The notes under the pieces are model-generated. The model had not been told where the DNA came from, did not search any database, and worked only from the letters and a program-made list of their open reading frames with translations. A program made the translations under genes and the position numbers. A stretch of 64,000 nt of DNA from Diploptera punctata (lineage: Eukaryota; Arthropoda; Insecta; Blattodea; Blaberidae), in the NCBI GenBank assembly GCA_030220185.1, contig JASPKZ010003432.1, positions 2,406,501-2,470,500 on the forward strand. The letters are read 5' to 3'. Positions 11,567-21,740 of this stretch are shown here, in pieces (the first letter of the stretch is position 1; every line of letters starts with the position of its first letter).

Positions 11567-12794
11567 CCATATAATTACAAGGTTTACACTCTTAACCTCG
11601 TTTGTATCTCTGTGATTCCCTCTGTGCCATGGTGACGTAAGCCACGAGAATTTATCTCGTAATTTACGATTGTAAAGTCTTTTGCGTGATTTTTGAGGCG
11701 CGTATCGAATTCTCATTATCGGAGTTTACGTTTACGATAAAAGTGCGCAAGAATGTGACATTGAAGCCGAAAAACCGCAATAATGAAATAATGTGTTTAA
11801 ATGAAGTGACGATAACGCTATAAGTCACCCAAAAATAAAGTATTTCGTGTAAAACAGGCTTATACTAGTTTCTGGTACGGTACCACAAAGTATTACGTTT
11901 GAGGTAAGAAAAACTAGAGTTAAGATTAGAAATATTATGTACAAGTAGCTATTAGAAGTTAAGATTGTAACACGCATGTTATTCCATTGTCGTGCTTTAG
12001 GGACAGCGCGCGTGATTCGGGTTCTGATAATCGAGGGTTCCGATCGCCACCAGCATCGATGGGATTTTCGGGCGATGATTCTTTGGAGAAGGAATATAAA
12101 ATCCCTGAGCTATATGTCACAAATATGTGTGGCACGTTAAAGAGGCTTCGATATGAAAAGTCCACCCTTGTCAAAATTGCAGATGTAGGAGCTCATCCCT
12201 ACATTGCAATCAGCAATTAGTTAGGAAAGCTAATCCTTCAATATAAAATAAACCCTAGTATTTATAATCCTTAACTTTTCTTAAAATCCAGCACCAATGC
12301 CTAACCTGGATTATTATCAAAAAGTCTCTGAATAGTTCAATGCCAGAATGGATTGATTTTGTTAACATTTAAGTTCAGTTGAATGAGTGATCAGTGATCT
12401 ATTTCCTAATTAGGACTAATTGCTGTGATAGTTCACAGGAGAAATAGGCGTTATCAATCCAATTGAATTAACAATAAACACTGAGAAACTATAGATTTAT
12501 TACATACAACTTGCTGCTCGTTTCACAGGAACTATAGCCTATCATAATTCCATAATATATGAACTATTCCTATTTTTTAAATTCAAATGTCAAAGTTTTT
12601 ACTAATATAAATAATCAGCTCAGCATCTTACATTTACTCTTAAATTGAAAGAGTTCACCAAAATCCCTAACTTACAGTTGTTGGTCACAAACCTTTAAAG
12701 TGTAAAGTAATGTTAGGAATGGAGGTAGAATTTTTTCCTTTTTACTTTAACAATTAAAGTATTTTATGTCTAATAAGGGGATCTAGCATATACA
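11567..12794. other. spacer, no gene recognised
   Basis: The stretch 11960-12230 is less AT-rich and open on both strands for about 70-77 codons, but neither product resembles anything I know. It may be an old repeat. The rest is AT-rich without signals. Confidence 0.35.
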
Positions 12795-13025
12795 ACAAAA
12801 GAATCCATTGCTCTTAGCTCAGTTGTCTGCTGACCTCACATTCAACTGTAGAATGGTGATATGTGGTCCGTATATCTGTGTCCTATTATAGGCTAGATGG
12901 TTTTTATTTATCTGGAATTGCTCCTTATCGTAGCTACTCAAATTCCTCCATGATGCTGGGTGAGCCCTGAAATTGTATGAGAACAAAATTTTCCCGCATG
13001 GAGACATTAAATCATGCAACCCACA
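12795..13025 (-). repeat. tRNA-derived SINE (family 3), decayed
   Basis: It is antisense to the SINE at 2415: CCATGATGCTGGGTGAGCCC and TTCCCGCATGGAGAC correspond to the CACCCAGCATCATG and CTCCATGGGGGAA blocks. The 5' tRNA head is largely lost. Confidence 0.55.
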
Positions 13026-13694
13026 GGATTCCTTTAACTGCCAAGGGAAGATAAAGGATAATTACATTGAACTTCTGACAGAAAAAACTGGAATTTAAAG
13101 GAGAAGCATAACTTGCCACTCATACATAGAGCAATGGTGATATGGGACTCCCATTCACCAGAATTTGTAATAGACATCTTGCCATTAATAGTAAAAAATA
13201 GGTATTATCACTAAATTATAATAGACACACTCGCTAATTATCTGAACACTGATATTTATGATGAAAATAAAAACCAAATATTTTTGGAGAACTTGCAATA
13301 TCTCAAAATATTTGGTGTGAGTTTATAGATAGAGGTGGTCATGTAGTGATTGGTATCATCGAAATTGAATGCATTGCTTCGACAAGCAAAGATCCACAAA
13401 TTTTAAATGCTGAACTGCTACAAGTCCAAAAATTTATTAATTTCATTCTATTATATACAGTGGACATAAGATATAAAGAATGTCAGTGAACTATTCATTA
13501 ACTTCATAGTTCATTTCAGTGAACAGTGATAATCAAGATTTTTGTTATTGCTCCTTATTAGATTTCAGTTAGGTTTGAGAATGATAGAATTTTTCTACCA
13601 ATGCTTAAACTTATTTTATGGTCTCTAGTTAAGGTTAACTCACTAGTATAATACAATCAAGGTTGTATATAGGTATAAGAGCACTATTGTTACC
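13026..13694. other. spacer, no gene seen
   Basis: No supported gene or repeat is visible. The right edge abuts the TA target site of the Tc3-like element. Confidence 0.4.
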
Positions 13695-13696
13695 TA

Positions 13697-15262
13697 CAGT
13701 AGAGGAAATTGGTATAAAGCCACTAACTTTTAGTAGTAAAACAACCTGAAATATTTATGCAAATACCGTATGTTACATATAATTATCTTGGACATAATTT
13801 CATACAGGTCTCCTCATTTTGTATTTATTATATATGTAAATAATACGTAAAATCTAAGAAAACACTGTCCTAAGGGTGGAAATCAGTATAAAGGAGGTCA
13901 ACTTCTGGCTCTTACAGAGACATAAATGTAAACAAAACACAGCAATTACATGGAGACGACATGTCTGTGAGCATCGTTCATCAGTTACAAGTCAGCAGTA
14001 CGTACAATGCCACGTGGAAAGCCTCTATCAAATGAAGAGAAATCAAGAGTTAGTGCCTTCAAGGAGATGGGCCTTTCCAATAGACAAATACCTATGAAAT
14101 TGGGGCTTCAAGATGTGTCATTGATAATTTTGTCAAACTGGTCTCACAATATGAAAAAAAACAGGAAATATGAACGGACAAGAAAATTGTCTGAGCGCAC
14201 TAAACATGTCATTTTATGTAAAGCAAAAGGTAAGAATATGTTTTCTTCTCAAATCCAGGCTGATTTGAAGTTGTCATTAACAGCCAGGCAACTAAGACAA
14301 ATTTTGTCAGAACCTAAAATTAAAAAAGAAGTCTTAGTAAACTACCTCTGAACAATGCACATAAGAAAGCTAGAATGACTTTTGCTGAAGAACACATGTC
14401 CTGGACCTCAGAATGGAATAAAGTAATGTTCAGTGATGAGAAGAAGTTTAATCTGGATGGGCCTGATGGCCTTCAGTATTACTGGAACGACCTCCGTACT
14501 GAAGAGCAAGTTAGAATGAGTAGAAACTTCAGTGGTGGAGGCATTATGATTTGGGCAGCATTCTGCTTTGAAGGAAGATCAAAAATAGCATGGATACACA
14601 TCAAGATGAATTCTGAGTCCTACACTGAGGAGCTTCTGGAGTCCTAATTGATACGAATGTATGAGGAATTTGGCGAAGATCTAATTTTTCAGCCAGATAA
14701 TGCTTCCATTCACGTGTCTGCTAAATCAAAGGAGTGGTTGAGGAAGAAAGAAATACCACTTTTGACGTGGCCAGTCAGAAGTCGTGATTTAAGCCCGATT
14801 GAGAACTTATGGGGGATCCTGACAAGGCGTGTGTATCACAATGGACGGCAGTTTGGGACAGTAACTGAGCAGAAAAATATTATTCAGGAAGAGTGGGCTT
14901 CAATCTCAGTGGAAGAAATAAACACCCTCATCAAGTCAATGCCAAAGAGAATCTTCCAAGTAATTAACAACAATGGAGGTTCATCTAAATTTTAGAACTT
15001 TGTTGTAAACTTTGCACTCAGTCTTTTTGGTTTAATCTGTGAAATACACAAAGTACCTTTATACTAATTTCCACCCATATGTGAGAGTGGTTTCAGTTTT
15101 CATGTACTTTTTTGGACGGAAATGGATAATTAATTTTGACATTATTTGTGTGTGTTTTATACTCAATCACCTCCTAAGTTACATAGAAAAATGCCAAAGA
15201 AAGAGTAAATAAACTTGTGTTAACCCTTTTAACAAGTGGCTTTATACCAATTTCCTCCACTG
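13697..15262 (+). mobile_element. Tc3-like transposon, complete ends
   Basis: The 1,566-bp element is flanked by TA on both sides (13695-13696 and 15263-15264), the target duplication of Tc1/mariner elements. The left TIR starts CAGTAGAGGAAATTGGTATA and the right end is its complement with one difference near the tip (CAGTGGAGG). A second, subterminal inverted pair lies inside: GTGGAAATCAGTATAAAG near 13876 and its counterpart CTTTATACTAATTTCCAC near 15056. Two separated inverted sites at each end recall the two transposase-binding sites of Tc3. Confidence 0.9.
14007..14995 (+). pseudogene. Tc3-like transposase, inactivated
   Basis: The product starts MPRGKPLSNEEKSRVSAFKE, a Tc3-type N-terminal helix-turn-helix. 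After a frameshift near 14340-14375 the catalytic core follows: FSDEKKFNLDGPDG (first Asp), FQPDNASIHVS (second Asp) and DLSPIENLWG (Glu), i.e. a DDE triad with 34-residue spacing typical of Tc1 elements. An in-frame TAA at 14645 splits the core. The recovered length (about 330 residues) matches the family. Two lesions suffice to call it non-functional, yet the rest is well preserved, so the insertion is fairly recent. Confidence 0.9.
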
Positions 15263-15554
15263 TATCCTGATTCTGAAAATTGATAAGACATAACACAATG
15301 TGGTAATTTGTTAAGAGATTGGTTCATTAATATACACATCTCACATTTTCTTTTCTCACCTGGAACATGTTTCAGGTTCTGGCTGAAAATGACATAAATG
15401 GCCACGGAAACATCTTCCAGTTGAGAAAACAAATTATGGGGGTTAGGTGTGTATTACTGATTCACTGAAATTGACATAGAATATTTGCCGAAACATGTTT
15501 CACATAAGAAAAATTATGGGGTGAGGCATGTATTACTGAGTCAATCTCTTAATT

Positions 15555-15770
15555 CATATCCTGAGCTAATATTTTTCAAGCATCCCATATATAATTCACC
15601 TCCCCCAAATAATGGTTAATGTTATTCTAACCATCTCGTTCCTGGTCTTTCTATTGGCCACTTTCTATGTGGTTTTCCTAATATAAAATTGAATTCAATA
15701 TTAATAAAATATCACCTCACTTCATATTTTGTCTTCTTTTCAGACTGGTTTTTGAGTAATTAATTTTCCA
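15555..15770 (-). repeat. LINE C-terminal fragment, decayed
   Basis: ATCCTGAGCTAATATTTTTC, AATAATGGTTAATGTTATTC and CATCTCGTTCCTGGTCTTTC follow the same order as in the antisense of 55436-55875. Confidence 0.45.
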
Positions 15771-15836
15771 TCCTAAGTATTTTTTCGACCATTATTTTGT
15801 CATTGTGATTCACTGTTTCTTCCTCCATCTGTTGGT

Positions 15837-16158
15837 AGACTGATGAAACTCCAAATCAAATCACATTCCCTGGAATTTTAAATTCAATAATTTCTCCCTC
15901 TTTTTCGAATGTAGATTATTTTTACCAAACTGTGAATTCTATAGGTTTTTCTATATGTTTTATTAATTTAACCTTTCTTTCAATTAGATGTTTTTCTGAC
16001 TAAGCATAAACAAAATTGCAGATTTTTTATTTCCCCATTTTTAAAACTCCTAAGGCATACCTTCACTGAGGATTTAAAAATCTACATTAAAAAAAAGATA
16101 AATTAATGAATTTTTAAACTCCCGGGGAATGTGATTTGATTTGGAGGTTCATCAGTCT
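15837..16158. mobile_element. TIR element (MITE)
   Basis: The left end AGACTGATGAAACTCCAAAT continues through CAAATCACATTCCC, and the right end is its inverse (GGGAATGTGATTTG ... ATCAGTCT). Arms are about 50 bp. No coding sequence lies between them. Confidence 0.8.
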
Positions 16159-16796
16159 TTTTTTTAGTTTTTTTTAATTCCTTTATGTTTTATATGAAAT
16201 TTTTTACTTATTCGAGCTATAAATCACGAACTAGTGACAAGATGGGGGGTAAGTGACTACCACTTAAATGCATGTGTATATTTAGCAAAATGTAAATACT
16301 GAAGTAGTCACCTCAGAGATCAACACAGAATTATTCTAGTTTAGCATAATATATCCAAATAATAGCTGCCATCTGTTGTTACTTAGAAGAAGTTAAACCA
16401 AGCATCATCTCCCTGTCTTCATGGTGAATAGATTTACATTAATCAATTATCTCAATTCGTGATTTTGGTACTTAGATCACTATTTCTAAAAACTGTTCAA
16501 ACATCCCCTGAAAATTTAAAGCAGTCCATGTAGTAGATGATGAGAAAACATGTGCTTTATTTTATATTAGGTTACAGGAGATTCTAGTATCTTTTAATTG
16601 GATTTCCAAACCAGTAATAGCATTTAATCCACATTCTCATTTATATTAAGTAACAAGCATGTACTCATGTAGGCAGTGCTATTAGGGGAAGAGAAAATAC
16701 AATTACTCAAAAGCCTTCAGTTTTGCCTTCCTCCATTTCCCATTACATCTGACATGTACTTTAGATGAATTGTTGATCAGTTAATAATTTCTATTG

Positions 16797-16975
16797 TAAG
16801 ATTTAAATTAAAATTCTTTATACCTCACCTCATATCCAATTTTCTAATTCAAATCGGTTTCAAAACTTAGACTCTTTCATCTTCAGTAATATCTCGATCG
16901 ATGTTATGCCATTTAGGAGAACTGCTTTTTACTAGATATGAGGTGACGTATAAAGAATTTTAATTTAAATCTTAA
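16797..16975. mobile_element. TIR element (MITE), ACCTCA type
   Basis: TAAGATTTAAATTAAAATTC and TTTATACCTCACCTCATATC on the left are mirrored by GATATGAGGTGACGTATAAA and GAATTTTAATTTAAATCTTA on the right. The centre is unrelated and non-coding. Confidence 0.8.
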
Positions 16976-18146
16976 ATTAAACCTCATAGTGAATTTTTCC
17001 TATAAAAGTTCAATTTTCTATTGTATCTAGTAAATTAATCTCTTTTGTAGGGAATGTAGACAGAATTTGATAATAGTCTATGAACAGCCTCTTTTTCTTT
17101 TAAAGTAAAGTGCTATAAATTTAAATAATATTTTATTTGTTCATAACAATGTTAGGCACTATGGAAGCAAGATAAAATGTGTAAATATTAGTACATTGCA
17201 ATTTACAATTGAAATTTGGCGACATTAAAATTTAGTGCTCAATTCAAAAACATTTCACCTGAAGCATAAAATGAAAATTGTGAAAAAAAGTGAAACATTA
17301 AGCAAATAATAACATTCTACATGATACAAGACAAAATATTACAGTTATCACATAAAAAAACATAGAACTGTAAACAGGCAAGGTGACATAATTCTTAAAT
17401 CTTTCAGAATAGTTTAAAAATATAAAAAAATAATTTCCATGCAATATAAGGAACATGTTTTACATTTAATAACATCTTCGACTTACTTCTAAACTTAATT
17501 AACTCTGGAATAAATCTTATAAGAGCATTAAAATATTCATAGTTGCTTGGATTTATAAGTAAGTCAAAGATGTAAATTATACAAATTGAAAAACAAACAT
17601 AAATGCTAGTGAAATGGCATTAACAAGCATCTTGGAATATCTCTCTCCCACAACCAACATTACCTCCATGGCATTTATTAAAATATATTTGCTTTGTCAA
17701 CTTGAGGTTAAAAGTTTTCACTACATATCCAACAATTTCAATTAATAATATTTTCTACATTTTTTAAACAAAACAGAAAAAGGGACGGTATTTTCTCTAT
17801 CACAGATATACCATAGTTTTAAAGGATCACAGATTATTCATGGTCACACACTGGCGATATTTCAACATTCTGCCTCTTAAGGCAGTTATCCACCATAAAT
17901 TAAATACAATGCAAACACTTACAAACTAAACTTAAACCTTTTTCAAAGTAATTCTACATTTTTATATATAAAAAAAAGAAGCTTCTCTTATTAATTTTTC
18001 TCTACATAGGACTTGTCCTTGTTCACACAATATGTTTCCACATCTGAAGATATCCTTTATTTACTTAGATATTTACCCACTCTTGACTGCTGAGCTATTT
18101 GGTGATGCACTGACCAATAGAGATGGGCTTTGGCATACTGCTGCCT
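16976..18146. other. spacer, no gene seen
   Basis: AT-rich, without supported coding regions. It lies downstream of the RING-like fragment on the minus strand and would be its 3' flank if that fragment were a real terminal exon. Confidence 0.35.
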
Positions 18147-18383
18147 TTAGAATTCTTGAGAGTGTGTAGTGCCAAACAGTCTCTGAGATGGTTTGAAACT
18201 TATGACTTCACGTCTGCAAAGTGGGCACTTTAGGGTTGGTAAGTCTTCTATTCTGTGGAGGCATGAAAGAGATAGTTGTGATCTGTTTTCATTCTGAAGG
18301 CAGCTACACAAAGTACTCGGGGAAGATTTGGATTGATGGGGCATAGAGTAGTGAGGCTCTCTCATTTTTTTTCTAACTGTCAA
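18147..18383 (-). pseudogene. possible RING-finger C-terminal fragment
   Basis: The minus strand encodes up to 78 residues ending LPTLKCPLCRREVISFKPSQ and a stop about 12 residues later. CPLCR is the last cysteine pair of many RING domains, and LSCLHR upstream would supply the C-x-H ligands, but the following C-x-x-C pair is missing, as if a few residues were deleted. It could be a decayed RING gene copy, a terminal exon with an unusual structure, or chance. No partner exons were found. Confidence 0.25.
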
Positions 18384-18787
18384 TTTAGTAAGTTTATGAT
18401 TATTCTAATTTCTAATTGCAGTATTTATCAGAGATGTTTGGAGGGGACTCTCTTATTTTTGCAGTTATGTTATTCTAAAATGTAGAAATAAAGTGTGAAT
18501 TCTTAGCTGATTGAGTTTGACTCCCTGAGATACTTCGTTCTAAAAATTCATTTAAAAGTTTACAAATAATATTTATAAATATTTAAGAAATGGTATATTA
18601 TGCATTAATTAGGAAAAAATTTGTAGAACATGTTCCTGTTTCTTAAGAATCACGGCCATCTTTGTGTTTTCTATACATCTGTTTTTCTCTCTTAGATATT
18701 GATTGCAGAAACATCTAAACCACTGTTTTTAATATATTTATAGCTGATGTTTTTATTATTAATTTAACACTTCTCACTGAAGGATAA
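18384..18787. other. spacer, no gene seen
   Basis: AT-rich. No supported gene, RNA or repeat. Confidence 0.4.
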
Positions 18788-18951
18788 ATTATATTTGAAG
18801 AGAAATAATTACAACGTATATAAGAGAAAAAAATTTGCGTCTAGATTGCAGCTCGCCTCGGTAGCTCAGTTGGTAGAGCATTTGGCCTGGAAAGCCAAAG
18901 TCCCGGGTTCGAGTCTCGGTCTAGGCGAAAATTTTTCTCTTCAAATATAAT
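18788..18951. mobile_element. TIR element carrying a tRNA-like gene (copy 3)
   Basis: It starts ATTATATTTGAAGAGAAATA and ends ATTTTTCTCTTCAAATATAA plus T, a near-exact inverse of about 20 bp. Between the ends sits a plus-strand tRNA-like gene. It is the most compact of the three clear copies (164 bp). Confidence 0.7.
18855..18926 (+). tRNA. tRNA-like sequence, anticodon GGA (probably mobile pseudo-tRNA)
   Basis: Acceptor GCCTCGG/TCTAGGC (one mismatch), D arm GCTC/GAGC, T arm CCGGG-TTCGAGT-CTCGG and good A and B boxes are present. The anticodon stem TTGGC/GCCAA closes a CTGGAAA loop, giving GGA, a serine anticodon, but with one extra base before the stem and only a 4-5 nt variable loop. A real tRNA-Ser has a long variable arm, and this copy is enclosed by inverted repeats, so I favour a mobile tRNA derivative over a host tRNA gene. 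Confidence 0.45.
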
Positions 18952-20125
18952 ATTTATAGTTGTTATGGAAACAATAAAAAAATTGTGAAACTAGTCTTAT
19001 TGTAGATCTTGTTTCTACAATTAACTGATTATGTTTTGATTCATGCCAGTGTGTGACTTGAACTAAATTCACCTACTATATTTTCATGGGAAATGAGAAA
19101 TATTATGATTGACCCTATTGGATGAATATTAGAACACTATAAATAACTATTCTAGTTTGTTAGTTATATAAAATGTATCATAAAATTAATTTCAGTCTAG
19201 ATTATTAAAATTCTAGTTTAAGCTGTATTTAGGCCTTAAAAATTTATGAAAATCTATACATGATGTAATGAAAAAAATGGGAAAAATATTCAGGCATGAA
19301 TTCTTCATATTTACAAAGAGTGAAAAAATAACAGCATGGTTCTGGAAATGCTTCATTTTTGAGTTATATACTAAACTCTATAGCGTGATAGGCCACTATC
19401 TGCTGTTGACCTCATATGCATCAGTTCGAGAAGTTGATGATCTCTCTGTCAGTGGGCCTCCAGGTCAAGGAAATTGAATCAATTTTTTACACCTCACCTC
19501 GTATTAGCTCTCTCTCATCTGAACTGGATTTGGAGGTATTTCATTCATCACCAGTCAAATACCATCCAGCTGATAAAACTAAAATGTGATGAGATATTAA
19601 AAAGTGACTAATTTTTTTGATAAAATACCTCATAGTGTGACTTCCTACCAAGTTTGTATGTACTCAGTAGGTGTATTTGCAGGTATTAAAAGATATTCAT
19701 TCACTCTTCATAAGATTGAATAAATGCCTCACATTTAATTCCAAGAAAATAACTTTCTGTAGTGTACTATAATCTTATTTGCAAGTACCATATTACAGAA
19801 ATCAAGCAGTGTCCATCTGATATTGATATATTTTTATTCTCTTTTATTGACATGAGGAATCTATACCTGAAATGCTGCTCATCTTTTTGTTGAACATTTT
19901 ACAAGAGTGACATAATATTTAGGCAGTTTCATTAATTTGTATTCAGTACTCTTAAATGTAGTGCTTAGTAATGCACTATAAAATATAAATTTGACAATAA
20001 ATTAATTTTAATGACCGTGAGGTTATGATCTAGTGGAATAATTGTTTTTATTCCCTCAAAGAAATAATTAGATACAATAACTTATGATTGATGAATATGG
20101 AAAGTAAACAAAATTTGAATCAATA

Positions 20126-20156
<31 letters not shown>

Positions 20157-20329
20157 CCATATGAAAAATTATTGTCTGTGACTGCAATAAAATATTTAGA
20201 ATCAATAATTTCATTAGAACATAGACTTACAGCCCCTGGAAAATAATGTTATCAAAACCTATATCTTTTACAATTAAATATTTAAAATAAAAAAATGAAG
20301 ATTTATTTTAACTCAAAGAAATGGGAAAA
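18952..20329. other. 3' flank of the giant gene, no other gene seen
   Basis: ACACCTCACCTCGTATTAGC (19491) and ACCTCATAGTG (19627) mark a probable decayed MITE. An (AT)n/poly(T) tract lies at 20120-20158. On the minus strand an AATAAA hexamer lies about 22 bases past the stop of the giant gene (complement of 20303-20308), a possible but very close poly(A) signal. Confidence 0.35.
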
Positions 20330-21740
20330 TTAATTTGAGACCACTGGTAGGTAAAAACTATGTTTCTGCGTATCTCTTGTATGTTTGAATGGTGGTTTTT
20401 TAGTTTTTAGTAGAGTTGCAGGGCATGGACCAGTGACTCTTGGGACAAATTCTTTTTTGTATGAAGATGAGGTTTGTGTTGTGGATGACTGGTCTCCTAG
20501 CATTATATGTGATGCATTTGCACGTCTGACAGTACGTGTTACATGCTCAGTCTTTCCTGTAGAACTGTGGAAATTACCATATGCCTTAGCTTCACTTTGA
20601 CCTTGGAATGACCCTCCTCCAACTGAGAGATTGTCTCTTCTAATAATCCTTTCTGTTCGGTTCTGCTGTTGTTGCTGTTGGATTGATGAAGATGACCATG
20701 CTGAACTCCTTCTCACTGCACCCTGATGACTGCTTTGTTCTGATGATATTATATTGGACATGTCATGACCGGCTCTCTGCTGATAGATAACTTCTCCTGG
20801 AGATACACCTTGTCTGTGAAGAGCACTCAAACTTCTGCGATCCTGGCTCTGTGAAGAATTACTGATGTATTGTCCTGATTCACAGAGGTTAGATATACTT
20901 TTTCTTTGTGCAGATGCAGCTGATGATATTGTATGAAGAGCTTCTGTTGAATGTGTTACACTCTTCCGATGCAGTACTGCATTGTTGACATCTGCTGAAG
21001 ATGATGTTATAACACTCTTCCTATGATGTCCACCAGTGTTACTAGCAGATTCACTGACACTACTTTCTGTTCTGCCACCAATTGCATGTTGAAATTCACT
21101 ACTGCTAGAATGACTTTTTGAAACCTTTCTATCAAATGTTGCAGTATTAATATTTCTAGAATCATGTGTTGAAATATTTCTGTTTATTTCAGTCATATGG
21201 CTTGATTTTGATGAATCAATGGCATGTTGAGTGGAATGTCTTCTGTTCTGTGATATTTCAGCAGAAGACATATGGCTTGTCTTTGATGAATCAGTGACAT
21301 CAATCTGTTTTGTTGAATGTTCAGATTTTTTACTTTCAACTGCCTTTACAACTTCATTACTTGATTGAGATACATTTTCTTTTTGGAAAGATTTTGAACC
21401 AGTTGTTTTAGTTTCCTGTCCTGTCACTATATTTGTTACTTCTCTTGTAATAGTAACAATTGATCCATCAGCCAGAGTTTTAGTTTCAGTTGATGTCGTT
21501 GTTGATTTCTTTGAATCCTGACTTTGCTTACGATCTCTATTTTCTTGAATTGACTTTCTTGAAGTATTATAATTTGATTTTGTGGTGGTTGTAATATTGA
21601 CACGATCATCTCCTAGTGTTATTTGAGATTCCATATGCTTCTTCCTATTAAATGTTCCAGTTGACTTACCTGCAGCAACAGAAGCTTCTTTCTTCTGAAT
21701 CTGGAATGTATCTTTGCTAGTTGTTTGAACATCCATTTTT
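20330..21740 (-). other. non-modular C-terminal tail of the giant protein
   Basis: This part is rich in Ser, Thr, Gln and His, with recurring RRKS/HRKSV-type sites that suit basophilic kinases (inference), TKTLADGSIVTITREVTNIV near its start, and a poly-Gln run. It closes with IMLGDQSSTTQTSSSYKKEF, then PCPATLL and FKHTRDTQKHSFYLP. The ordered look of the last 60 residues (Pro, Cys, aromatics) contrasts with the low-complexity stretch before it and suggests a capping or anchoring motif. Confidence 0.6.

Noticed and set aside
11959..12220. Overlapping open frames of 71 (minus) and 77 (plus) codons
   Set aside because: Neither shows a known motif, and two overlapping frames on opposite strands of a small GC-richer patch do not support a gene.
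18855..18926. A functional host tRNA-Ser gene
   Set aside because: Short variable loop, extra base by the anticodon stem, and location inside inverted repeats.
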